This document shows, in pieces, positions 1 through 7,925 of a stretch of DNA of 8,121 nucleotides. The DNA is from an uncultured Alphaproteobacteria bacterium. Lineage in GTDB: Bacteria > Pseudomonadota > Alphaproteobacteria > Micropepsales > Micropepsaceae. Both the position numbers and the translations under genes were made by a program. The stretch spans positions 1-8,121 of the forward strand of contig CAIXUE010000156.1 in the NCBI GenBank assembly GCA_903922545.1, read 5' to 3'. The notes beneath the pieces are model-generated. The model had not been told where the DNA came from, searched no databases, and saw nothing but the letters and a program-made list of their open reading frames with translations. The first letter of the stretch is position 1. Each line of letters opens with the position of its first letter.

Positions 1-34
1 CGAACGCGATCCAGGGCGCGTTGAGGAACATCTC
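1..34. repeat. 34-bp direct repeat, copy at the window edge
   Basis: Bases 1-34 are identical to 508-541. The offset is 507 bp, which is 169 codons, so both copies are read in the same frame of kup. The two diverge immediately inside the gene (base 35 is g, base 542 is a). The repeat may extend beyond the left edge. It is either the start of an in-frame tandem duplication or an assembly join. Confidence 0.9.
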
Positions 35-1222
35 GCCGGTGACGGCAATGCCGTAAGCCGCCGCCAACGCGCTGGAACTCTTGAAGATCAGCACGATGAG
101 AACGACGCCGGTGCAGAGGTAGGCGTTCATCCGCGGCACATAGATCTGGCCGTAATCGGTGGCCGAGGTGTGGCGAATTTCCATGCGCGGCAACTGGCCA
201 AGCTGCACCGCCTGCTGGGTCATGGAGAACACGCCGGTGATCACGGCCTGGCTGGCGATGATGGCGGCCATGGTCGCCAGCAGCACCATGGGCAGATGCG
301 CCCAATGCGGGATCACCGAAAAGAAAGCGATGCTGGCGTCGGCGGGCCGGCGCAGCAGGGCCGCGCCCTGGCCGAAATAATTCAGCATCAAGGCGGGCAG
401 GGCGACAAAGAGCCAGGCATATTGAATGGGCCGTTTGCCGAAATGGCCCATATCGGCATACAGCGCCTCGCAGCCGGTCACCGCCAGAACCACCGCGCCC
501 AGCGACACGAACGCGATCCAGGGCGCGTTGAGGAACATCTCAAGCGCATAAAGCGGATTGACTGCGGCCAGGATAGCGGGGGTTTGCAGCAGCGACACCA
601 GGCCGAACGCGGCCAGCACCAGAAACCAGATCAGCATCACTGGCCCAAACAGTTTGCCGATCTTGTGCGTGCCGTAACTCTGGAAGGCGAACAGCGCCAC
701 CATGATCGCCAGCGTCATCGGCACCACCAGCGCCGAAAAGCGCGGCGTTTCGATGCTGAGGCCTTCAACCGCCGACAGAACCGTGATGGCGGGCGTCAAC
801 ATGCCGTCGCCGAAGAACAGCGCCAGCCCGACAATGGCGCCGATGCCGATGCTGGTTTTCACCACCCGCGACAGACCGGTCGAACGATGCGCCAGCGCCG
901 CCAGCGCCAGGGTGCCGCCTTCGCCATTGTTGTCGGCGCGCATGATGATCAGGACATATTTGACCGTCACCACCAGGATCAGCGCCCAGAAGATCATGGA
1001 CAGCGAACCCATCACGGCAATGTGATTGGCAAGTCCGCCTTCGGTGGCCAGCACGGTCTGGCGCAAGGCATAGAGCGGCGAGGTGCCGATATCGCCGAAC
1101 ACCACGCCCATGGCGCCCAGCATCAGGCCGGGCAGATGGCGCCGGTCATTGGCGGGATGGGCCTTGTTGGCCGGATCGCTCAGCTCAGGCGCGGCTTTGG
1201 AATCAACAACCGAGCCCGCCAT
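1..1222 (-). CDS. kup: Kup/TrkD-family low-affinity potassium uptake permease, 3' end cut off
   Basis: Secondary K+ transporter of the inner membrane (KUP/HAK/KT family), probably a K+/H+ symporter. The 407 codons visible translate without a stop. They carry family signatures: FGDIGTSPLYA at residues 42-52, ADNNGEGG at about 96-103 and FFGDGMLTPAITVLS at about 137-150. A ladder of hydrophobic helices follows, up to YGIAVTG near residue 395. Family members are about 620-650 residues, so roughly the last third lies outside the window. I chose the ATG at 1222 because the family core starts about 30 residues later. No clear Shine-Dalgarno sequence precedes it, and a TTG 24 bases upstream in frame is possible. 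The last visible codons (397-407, EMFLNAPWIAF) repeat codons 228-238 exactly at DNA level, where a normal Kup would enter a different helix. The extreme end should therefore not be trusted. The family call is firm. Confidence 0.93.
   Translation of the reverse strand, partial: MAGSVVDSKAAPELSDPANKAHPANDRRHLPGLMLGAMGVVFGDIGTSPLYALRQTVLATEGGLANHIAVMGSLSMIFWALILVVTVKYVLIIMRADNNGEGGTLALAALAHRSTGLSRVVKTSIGIGAIVGLALFFGDGMLTPAITVLSAVEGLSIETPRFSALVVPMTLAIMVALFAFQSYGTHKIGKLFGPVMLIWFLVLAAFGLVSLLQTPAILAAVNPLYALEMFLNAPWIAFVSLGAVVLAVTGCEALYADMGHFGKRPIQYAWLFVALPALMLNYFGQGAALLRRPADASIAFFSVIPHWAHLPMVLLATMAAIIASQAVITGVFSMTQQAVQLGQLPRMEIRHTSATDYGQIYVPRMNAYLCTGVVLIVLIFKSSSALAAAYGIAVTGEMFLNAPWIAF
508..541. repeat. 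34-bp direct repeat, internal copy in kup
   Basis: Partner of the repeat at 1-34, encoding EMFLNAPWIAF plus the first base of the next codon, at residues 228-239 of Kup. Its flanks on both sides read as ordinary Kup sequence, so this copy looks native and the one at the edge looks displaced. Confidence 0.9.
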
Positions 1223-1353
1223 GGGATCGGGCTGAAGGCTTGGCAAAGGTTGTTGGGTGTTCACCGGGTGGTGGAATTTTGCATGGAAGAAAGCGCGGAA
1301 CGCGTCCTGTCTGCCTGTGGCGGGTGTGCGCCCGCGAAGGCCGGGACAATATT

Positions 1354-1383
1354 CCTCCCCCATCCCCATGCAAGCGGGGGAGG
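1354..1383. repeat. Intergenic GC-rich inverted repeat between kup and the CHAP gene
   Basis: A perfect 8-bp inverted repeat, CCTCCCCC at 1354-1361 and GGGGGAGG at 1376-1383, encloses 14 bases. It lies 34 bp past the stop of the CHAP lipoprotein gene, inside the 195-bp gap (1223-1417) that must also hold the kup promoter. No T-run follows on the minus strand, so a classical intrinsic terminator is not supported; a dispersed hairpin repeat is more likely. The inner CCCCATGCAAGCGGGG (1364-1379) matches 13 of 16 bases at 2043-2058 in the next intergenic gap. A smaller inverted repeat (GCGGG at 1320-1324, CCCGC at 1331-1335) is nearby. I see no convincing promoter boxes in the rest of the gap. 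Confidence 0.55.
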
Positions 1384-1417
1384 CAGAATGGCGCAGATTT
1401 AGGTTAAACCCATGGAA

Positions 1418-1999
1418 TTACTGGGTTTCGTCCGGAATTTCGGCCATCGCCACCTTGTCATCGGCCAGGGAAAGCGAGCCGGGGGTGGACGTGCCGGGCA
1501 GGATGAAGCCCTGAACCGGGTAGGTGTGGCCGCCCCAGGCGCCGGTCTGGATGTTCCAGACTTTGACCTGGCTCCAGTCATTGGCGCTGCTGACATCCAC
1601 CACCGGATCGTTGAGATAGATTGAGCCGTCATCCAGCCAGTTGGCGTGATCGATGCGGATTTCGCGCGGCGAAATGATTTTCTGCACCACCGCGACATGG
1701 CCGCGTTCCGGCCCGGCATAACCGGCCAGCACCATCACCGCACCGCTTTGCGGCGCAGCGGCGCGCTGGAATTTTCCCGCCGCCTGGTCCCACCAGGTCC
1801 AGGCATCGCCGTGGATTTTTATGGCCGAATGATCGCGGGCATAAGGCACGCATTGCAGCGGCTTCTGGCCGGTATTCTCGGCCACATTGCGGCCCAGCTC
1901 GCGCGGCAGGTTGGTGAAAGGCGTATCGTCTTCAAAGCTGACACAGCCCGCCAGCAACGGCGCGGCCAACACAAAAGCCGCCAATACTCTTTTTTGCAT
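1418..1999 (-). CDS. CHAP-domain lipoprotein, putative peptidoglycan amidase/endopeptidase
   Basis: A 193-residue protein with a bacterial lipoprotein signal: charged MQKR, a hydrophobic stretch, then lipobox L16-A-G-C19. Cys19 would be lipidated, and Val at +2 suggests outer-membrane sorting. The rest is one CHAP (NlpC/P60-type cysteine peptidase) domain. The nucleophile is probably Cys50 in CVPYAR, the base His101 in GHVAVV, and the third polar residue Asn120 in IDHANW; the conserved aromatic stretch AWTWWD is at 66-71. CHAP enzymes cleave amide bonds in peptidoglycan or glutathionylspermidine-like substrates, and an envelope-anchored form suggests wall remodelling. I took the ATG at 1999 rather than the in-frame TTG at 2011 because it places the signal peptide right at the N-terminus. 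It stands alone, with 194 bp to the upstream glycosyltransferase gene. The domain and lipobox are clear; the substrate is inferred. Confidence 0.85.
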   Translation of the reverse strand: MQKRVLAAFVLAAPLLAGCVSFEDDTPFTNLPRELGRNVAENTGQKPLQCVPYARDHSAIKIHGDAWTWWDQAAGKFQRAAAPQSGAVMVLAGYAGPERGHVAVVQKIISPREIRIDHANWLDDGSIYLNDPVVDVSSANDWSQVKVWNIQTGAWGGHTYPVQGFILPGTSTPGSLSLADDKVAMAEIPDETQ

Positions 2000-2112
2000 T
2001 GCCCAACCCAACCCGTCTTGCCTGGGGCAAAACTAGGCCGGCCCCCACCAAAGCGGGGTTAGGTGGATGCTTCAAATTGTATGCAATCCCGATTTGGGAC
2101 GGGCTTGATTTG

Positions 2113-2198
2113 AATAACCCCCTCTGCCTTCGCTGGGCCGAGGGCCAGCTACGGCATCTCCCCCTTTTAGGCGCTTCGCGCAAAGGGGGAGGGTTATT
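2113..2198 (+). repeat. Structured intergenic repeat, copy A (86 bp, two hairpins, 8-bp terminal inverted repeats)
   Basis: The element is bounded by AATAACCC (2113-2120) and GGGTTATT (2191-2198), a perfect 8-bp terminal inverted repeat. Hairpin 1 is TGCC (2125-2128)/GGCA (2153-2156), an internal loop TTC/TAC, then GCTGG (2132-2136)/CCAGC (2145-2149). Hairpin 2 is CTCCCCCTTT (2158-2167)/AAAGGGGGAG (2182-2191), topped by GCGC-TTC-GCGC. The reverse complement of 7926-8005 aligns nearly end to end with it. The right terminus contains the TAA stop of the glycosyltransferase gene. It resembles REP/MITE-like non-autonomous elements; no transposase is present here. It could also act as an mRNA 3' stabiliser. 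Confidence 0.85.
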
Positions 2199-3636
2199 CG
2201 CCCGGCGTAATCCGCTGGCGGGCGGGCACGCGCGCACCTGTGGTGGCGCCCATACCGCCGATGGAAACCAGGCCCGAGACGGCGAAGACAAAAAACAGCG
2301 CGCTCCAGTTGGCGGATTCCGCTGTGGCGACAGCGGCGACAAAAATGCCGACCAGAAGTTCGGGCGCGCCGCGCCAGCCGCCGGTGACGATCTCGCCGGC
2401 GCGGAAGGTGCGGTGAAAATCCATGCGAGTGCTGAAGAAGGCTTCCAAAGTGGCGCGGGTGTTGGCCAGGATCAGGCCGGAGGGAAACACCACCGCCAGC
2501 ACCAGCGCGCGGTACAGTTTCTTCTCATGCTGCTGACCCAGCATGCGCTGACCCAGCCACAGATAACCGACCGAACAGGACAGGCCCAGAAAAGTCACGA
2601 TCAGGCCCAGGATCGCGACAGCGGGATAAGGCGGCAGCCCCACCGACATCATAAAGAGCGATATCGCGGCGCTGGTAAAAGCCAATGTATAAAAGGCGAA
2701 TTGGCACATCTGCAGCGTCATCGCCACTTTAAGATGCAGCGGCAACGCGCTCTTCCACACCAGCGGCACAAGTTTGCGCGCGCATTGCGCATGGCCCTTG
2801 GTCCAGCGCGCTTGCTGCGCCCGCCAGGCGGCAGCGGTGGGCGGCAATTCGCCCGGCACAACAAGGTCGGACACCATCGCGGCGCGCCAGCCCTGCATCA
2901 CGCAGCGCATGGAAAGATCCAGATCTTCGGTCAGCGTATCGCCTGTCCAGCCGCCGCCATTTTCAATCGCCGCGCGCGACCACACGCCCGCCGTGCCATT
3001 GAAGCTCATCGGCAGACCGGCGCGATAACGCGCTTCCTGCTCCACCGCGAAATGCGAATCCAGCAACAGGCCCTGCACCCGCGTCAGCCAGTTCAGGCTG
3101 CGATTGTTGTGACCCCAGCGTGCCTGGACAAAGGCCAGGCCATTGTCAGCGACCAGCGCCGGCACGGTACGGCGCAGGAAATCCGGCGGCGGCACAAAAT
3201 CCGCGTCGAAGATGGCGACATAGGGCGCGTCGGAATGGTGCAGGCCGAACGCCAGATTGCCCGCCTTGAAACCCCGTCGGTCGCCCCTGCGCAGCAGCTG
3301 CAGGTTGACGCCTTCCGGCGCCAGGCCGACGAGGCCAGCGGCCAGGGCGGCGTGATTTTCTTCGGTGCCGTCATCCAAAATCTGAATGGTGAGCCGGCCC
3401 TTCGGCCAATCCAGCGCGCAGGCGGCGGCCGCCACGCGCAGCGCCAGATAGCCTTCATTGCAGACCGGCAATTGCACCAGCACATGCGGCAATTCTTCGT
3501 CGCGCAATTGCGCCATGGGCAGTGAGGGCCGCGGGCGCGACACGCGCACCCAGGCAAGCGTTGCCAGCTGGATAGATAAAGTGCTGACCGCGATCAGGAT
3601 CAGAGCCAGGCAGGAGGACAGGATATATCCGAGCAT
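2194..3636 (-). CDS. Membrane-bound family 2 glycosyltransferase (CslA/cellulose-synthase-like)
   Basis: A processive-type beta-glycosyltransferase of 480 residues. After an N-terminal membrane helix (about 2-28) comes a cytosolic GT-A domain with the full motif set: LPVCNE near 56-61, DDG at 88-90, GFKAGNL near 122-128, FDAD at 143-146 (metal and nucleotide-sugar binding), SFNGTAGVW near 211-219, TED at 236-238 (catalytic base) and QQARW at 274-278 (acceptor/product binding). Four or five more helices follow (about 303-333, 338-362, 374-393, 425-463). The spacing and wording, for example VAIFDADFVP and FNGTAGVW, are closest to plant CslA mannan synthases and their bacterial relatives, rather than BcsA; no PilZ domain is present. 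The sugar donor is unknown; UDP-glucose or GDP-mannose are the obvious candidates. I chose the ATG at 3636 because upstream in-frame starts (GTG 3702, ATG 3696) add a non-conserved leader. The stop lies inside the repeat at 2113-2198. Confidence 0.9.
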   Translation of the reverse strand: MLGYILSSCLALILIAVSTLSIQLATLAWVRVSRPRPSLPMAQLRDEELPHVLVQLPVCNEGYLALRVAAAACALDWPKGRLTIQILDDGTEENHAALAAGLVGLAPEGVNLQLLRRGDRRGFKAGNLAFGLHHSDAPYVAIFDADFVPPPDFLRRTVPALVADNGLAFVQARWGHNNRSLNWLTRVQGLLLDSHFAVEQEARYRAGLPMSFNGTAGVWSRAAIENGGGWTGDTLTEDLDLSMRCVMQGWRAAMVSDLVVPGELPPTAAAWRAQQARWTKGHAQCARKLVPLVWKSALPLHLKVAMTLQMCQFAFYTLAFTSAAISLFMMSVGLPPYPAVAILGLIVTFLGLSCSVGYLWLGQRMLGQQHEKKLYRALVLAVVFPSGLILANTRATLEAFFSTRMDFHRTFRAGEIVTGGWRGAPELLVGIFVAAVATAESANWSALFFVFAVSGLVSIGGMGATTGARVPARQRITPGE

Positions 3637-3903
3637 GGCGAAGCTTTTGGTCCCACTCTTAACGCCGACCCACCCTGGGAGGGCGCAGCCCGGCATTTTC
3701 ACGGCCCGGACGGGCCTTGCTGCGATGCACTAAAGGCGACCTTCTTATGCCCGGCCTTTATTGGCAAGGGGGCTTATTGGGAACCGAAAAAACCGCCCAG
3801 AACAGACAGGGAATAAGGGGAAACTTCCGCTGCTTAGCCTTAACCGGCGGGCGGCCCGTGACTTCTATGCCGCAGGGCTGGGCGCCACCTGACAGGATGC
3901 CGG
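3637..3903. other. 267-bp intergenic gap between tusA-like and glycosyltransferase genes
   Basis: No convincing gene. Short open frames crossing it on the plus strand (for example 3717-3953) have no recognisable domain and run antisense into the tusA-like gene. The gap should contain the glycosyltransferase promoter, but I see no clear -35/-10 pair. It holds a 14-bp inverted repeat GGCCCG-GA-CGGGCC (3703-3716), 66 bp upstream of the chosen glycosyltransferase start, which could be an operator or RNA hairpin. Confidence 0.4.
3787..3854 (-). terminator. Possible weak terminator after the tusA-like gene
   Basis: On the minus strand CCGCCC (3854-3849) can pair with GGGCGG (3798-3793), directly followed by six T (3792-3787). 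The loop of about 50 nt is far longer than in normal intrinsic terminators, so this is a weak candidate, noted because it is the only stem followed by a T-run in the gap. Confidence 0.2.
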
Positions 3904-4131
3904 CTAGGGCTTCGCCTGAATCCGGAAAATGCTGCGTCCCTCGCCGCTGGTGACGTTTTCGACGGTGTGCCCCTCCTCGCCGCACATGTGGGGAATATCC
4001 ACCACCGCCAGGGGATCGCTGGCCAGCACGGTGAGCCTGGCGCCCGGGGCCAGCCGCGCCAGCGCCCGCCGGGCCATCATGGCGGGCAGGGGACACTTCA
4101 GTCCGGTCAGGTCCAGCGTTTCCTCATCCAT
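3904..4131 (-). CDS. TusA/SirA/YeeD-family sulfur carrier protein
   Basis: A small cytosolic protein of 75 residues, the usual length for this family. The opening LDLTGLKCPLPAMMARRAL holds the CPxP signature, with Cys13 as the persulfide-carrying cysteine; the second half has the conserved DIPHMC segment with another Cys. Family members pass sulfur from cysteine desulfurases or thiosulfate-handling enzymes to acceptors in tRNA thiolation, molybdenum cofactor assembly or sulfur oxidation. Which applies here cannot be told, as no tus, dsr or moa gene is near; I therefore give no symbol. I used the ATG at 4131 because it gives the family N-terminus; an in-frame TTG at 4179 would run into the start of the divergent acyl-CoA synthetase region. 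Divergently placed from that gene with 59 bp between starts. Confidence 0.87.
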   Translation of the reverse strand: MDEETLDLTGLKCPLPAMMARRALARLAPGARLTVLASDPLAVVDIPHMCGEEGHTVENVTSGEGRSIFRIQAKP

Positions 4132-4153
4132 CCGCCGTGGATAATCCGCTCCC

Positions 4154-4166
4154 TTGCGCGGCGCAA
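4154..4166. promoter_or_regulatory. Perfect 13-bp palindrome in the divergent promoter region
   Basis: TTGCGC-G-GCGCAA sits in the 59-bp gap between the starts of the tusA-like gene and the acyl-CoA synthetase gene (4132-4190). Location and symmetry fit an operator for a dimeric regulator, but a 12-position palindrome rich in G and C can arise by chance, and no regulator gene is adjacent. No standard promoter boxes or strong ribosome binding sites are visible for either gene. Confidence 0.35.
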
Positions 4167-4190
4167 ACCCTGGGATCAATCTGCCGCGCC

Positions 4191-5969
4191 ATGAATCTTA
4201 TTGCCGCGATCCGGCGCGAATATACCTATCTCGCCGCCATCGTCCGCACCCTGTTGATGCTGCGGACGGTCAAGCCGGACGCCAGCCGCACCATCGTGGA
4301 TATTGTCGAAGACTGGGCGGCCAAAACGCCTTCGGCGACTGCGGTTTTTTATCACGATGACGTGATGAGCTATGGCGCGCTGGATGCGCGCGCCAACCAA
4401 TATGCCCATTGGGCGCTGTCGCTGGGCCTGAAGCCCGGCGATCCGGTGGCCCTGTTCATGGAAAACCGGCCGGATTTTCTGTGCGCCTGGCTGGGCCTGT
4501 TCAAGGCCGGGCTTTGCGCGGCGCTGATCAACACCAACCAGCGCGGCCAGCCTTTGGCCCATTCCATTGAAATCGTCGGCGCGCGGCATGTGATTGTGGG
4601 CAGTGAGCTGGCGGACTGCCTGCCGGAGGCTGAACCGTTTTTTTCCGCCAATCCGCAAGTCTGGATTCAAGGCGAGAATGCAAATCTGGATGTGGCGCTG
4701 AATACCGCCTCGCCGGTCTCGCCAGGCAAAGCACCGCGCGCCGGAGTAAAGCTGAAAGATCGCGCCTTCTTCATTTACACCTCCGGCACCACCGGCCTGC
4801 CCAAGGCGGCCAATTTCAGCCATATGCGCATGCGCTTTATGATGAGCGGCTTTCTGGGCGCGCTGCAGCCGACATCAGCCGACCGGATTTACTGCGCGCT
4901 GCCGCTTTATCACGCCACGGGCGGGGTCTGCGCCGTCGGCATGGCGCTGTGCCGCGGTGGCGCCATCATCCTGAAGAAAAGATTTTCGGTCAGCGAATTC
5001 TGGAGCGACATCCACAAATATGACGCCACCCTGTTCGTCTATATCGGCGAATTGTGCCGCTATCTGCTCAACGCGCCGCCGGTTGCCCATGAACGCGGTC
5101 ACCATATCCGCGCCATCACCGGCAATGGCCTGCGGCCAGAAATCTGGCGCGAATTCCAGGCCCGCTTCGCCATTCCGCGCATCGTGGAATTTTATGGCGC
5201 CACCGAAGGCAATGTCTCGATGCTGAATTATGACGGCACCGTCGGCGCGGTGGGCCGGGTGCCGGACTATCTGGAAAAGCTGCTGCCCACGCGTGTGGTG
5301 CGCTTTGATGTGGAAAAGGAAACGCCGATCCGGGGCGCGGATGGGCTTTGCCAGGAATGCGCGCCCGATGAAGTGGGCGAAGCGGTGGGCGGCATCTCGG
5401 CCCGCGCCGGGCGGAATTTCGAGGGCTATACCAAAGCCACCGATACGGAAAAGAAAATCCTGCATGACGTGTTCCGGAAGGGGGATGCCTGGTTTCGCAC
5501 CGGCGACCTGATGCGCCGCGATGAACATGGCTATTTCTATTTTGTCGATCGCATCGGCGATACGTTTCGTTGGAAAGGCGAGAATGTCGCCACCAGCGAA
5601 GTGGCCGAGGCGCTGTCCGCCATTCCCGGCATTCGCGAAGCCAATGTCTATGGCGTCAGCGTGCCCGGCATGGATGGGCGCGCCGGCATGGCGGCGCTGG
5701 TGGTGGATGGGTTGTTTGATCTGCGCGGATTGCCCAAACGGCTGGCCTGGCGGCTGGCGCCTTATGCGCGGCCTGTGTTCCTCAGGCTGCAGCCGGAAAT
5801 CGCCGTCACCGGCACCTTCAAACAGCGCAAGGTCGAGCTGGTGAAAGAAGGCTTCGATCCGTCCACGATTGCCAACCACATTTTCTGGCTCAATCCGGCA
5901 ACGGGCGATTACGAAGGCCTGACACCGGCGCGCTATGCCGACATCGTGGAAGACCGCGTGAAGCTTTAA
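4191..5969 (+). CDS. FATP-type long/very-long-chain acyl-CoA synthetase
   Basis: A 592-residue member of the ANL (acyl/aryl-CoA synthetase, NRPS adenylation, luciferase) superfamily. It activates a fatty acid with ATP to acyl-AMP and transfers it to CoA. Motifs in order: phosphate loop YTSGTTGLPK at 196-205, EFYGATEGN at 333-341, WFRTGDL at 434-440, hinge region DRIGDTFRWKGENVATSEVA at 453-472, and the C-terminal GTFKQRK at 541-547 with a candidate catalytic Lys544. The wording FYGATEGN and RWKGENVATSEV is typical of the SLC27/FATP and FadD6-like branch rather than E. coli FadD. Residues 5-25 are weakly hydrophobic and may bind the membrane. I chose the ATG at 4191; the GTG at 4137 would overlap the divergent gene's leader and adds non-family sequence. 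The ribosome binding site is weak. The TAA overlaps the convergent stop of the DUF3501 gene. Confidence 0.93.
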   Translation: MNLIAAIRREYTYLAAIVRTLLMLRTVKPDASRTIVDIVEDWAAKTPSATAVFYHDDVMSYGALDARANQYAHWALSLGLKPGDPVALFMENRPDFLCAWLGLFKAGLCAALINTNQRGQPLAHSIEIVGARHVIVGSELADCLPEAEPFFSANPQVWIQGENANLDVALNTASPVSPGKAPRAGVKLKDRAFFIYTSGTTGLPKAANFSHMRMRFMMSGFLGALQPTSADRIYCALPLYHATGGVCAVGMALCRGGAIILKKRFSVSEFWSDIHKYDATLFVYIGELCRYLLNAPPVAHERGHHIRAITGNGLRPEIWREFQARFAIPRIVEFYGATEGNVSMLNYDGTVGAVGRVPDYLEKLLPTRVVRFDVEKETPIRGADGLCQECAPDEVGEAVGGISARAGRNFEGYTKATDTEKKILHDVFRKGDAWFRTGDLMRRDEHGYFYFVDRIGDTFRWKGENVATSEVAEALSAIPGIREANVYGVSVPGMDGRAGMAALVVDGLFDLRGLPKRLAWRLAPYARPVFLRLQPEIAVTGTFKQRKVELVKEGFDPSTIANHIFWLNPATGDYEGLTPARYADIVEDRVKL

Positions 5970-6553
5970 GCGAAGTCTTTCGCCAGCGCCGCTTTGGTAT
6001 CGTCGCTCAGCACCGCCATATGGCCGTAATTTTTATGGCCCAGGCCGATCACCACGCGCTCACTCGCAAAGCGTGCTTTTTGCTGTGGTGTCAGTTTGAA
6101 GCGCAGCCAATGCACCGAGGATGTTTTGCCATCCGCCGTGGTGCGGTGGTCATATTCGGTGGGCGTGGCCAAAACCTTTTCGCCGCCAATTTCCATAAAG
6201 ACGCTTTCTTCGATGCCACCCAACGTCAGCAGCGTATTGTGCCGTCGGTTGGCGTCTTCGATTTCCAGCATCATGGTGGCGATCAGCTCATTGCCCTGGG
6301 GGATCAGCGGATTGTAAGCCTCCAGTTCGCCGGCCAGTTGCTCGTCGCCGCCTTTTTCGATGCGCAGCATTTCCTGCACCTGCAGCCACATGGTGGCGTA
6401 ATTCTCGAAATAGAAAGTGGCGAAAGGCCCAACCTCGATCCGGCGCAGCTTCTTCATCGGCAGCAGATTCTGCTTCAGGCTGGCGCGGCGCACATCATAT
6501 TCCTGCGGCGGCAGGATATCGGCGGGCGTGATCTTGCGTGCAGCTTCGGTCAT
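5966..6553 (-). CDS. DUF3501 family protein
   Basis: A 195-residue soluble protein of unknown function. The block at about 41-68, with VGPFATFYFENYATMWLQVQ (41-60) and EMLRIEKGG, followed by YNPLIPQGNELIATMMLEI (80-98), is what I recognise as the DUF3501 signature. There is no cysteine, signal peptide or membrane segment, so it is unlikely to hold an iron-sulfur cluster itself. Several His, Glu and Asp residues could bind metal, but this is speculation. Its ATG follows the TAG of the iron-sulfur gene with no gap, and GGAGG at about 6 bases upstream lies within the end of that gene. The two are thus very probably translationally coupled. The family commonly travels with rubrerythrin and a GlpC-like protein, as it does here. 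Its stop shares TTAA with the convergent acyl-CoA synthetase gene. Confidence 0.9.
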   Translation of the reverse strand: MTEAARKITPADILPPQEYDVRRASLKQNLLPMKKLRRIEVGPFATFYFENYATMWLQVQEMLRIEKGGDEQLAGELEAYNPLIPQGNELIATMMLEIEDANRRHNTLLTLGGIEESVFMEIGGEKVLATPTEYDHRTTADGKTSSVHWLRFKLTPQQKARFASERVVIGLGHKNYGHMAVLSDDTKAALAKDFA

Positions 6554-7888
<1,335 letters not shown>

Positions 7889-7925
7889 TGCAACTCCAGG
7901 GGCCGCGCGTTTTGGCTGAGGCCCG

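Noticed and set aside
170..1402. A 410-codon plus-strand open frame over the kup region.
   Set aside because: The minus strand reads as Kup throughout, with diagnostic motifs; the plus-strand translation has no transporter or other recognisable pattern.
2158..2191. Hairpin 2 of repeat copy A read as an intrinsic terminator for the glycosyltransferase.
   Set aside because: There is no T-run after the stem on either strand, and the same structure recurs inside a putative operon as copy B, so a dispersed repeat explains it better.
1999..3525. A 508-codon plus-strand open frame over the glycosyltransferase.
   Set aside because: It is a shadow of the GT2 gene with Gln/Arg/His-rich composition, and it begins in non-coding repeat DNA.
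3637..3702. An upstream start (GTG 3702 or ATG 3696) for the glycosyltransferase.
   Set aside because: The extra 20-22 residues look non-coding and precede the natural N-terminal membrane helix that begins at the ATG at 3636.
4875..5879. A 334-codon minus-strand open frame inside the acyl-CoA synthetase gene.
   Set aside because: The plus strand holds all ANL-superfamily motifs in order; the antisense product is His/Ala/Gly-rich and unrecognisable.
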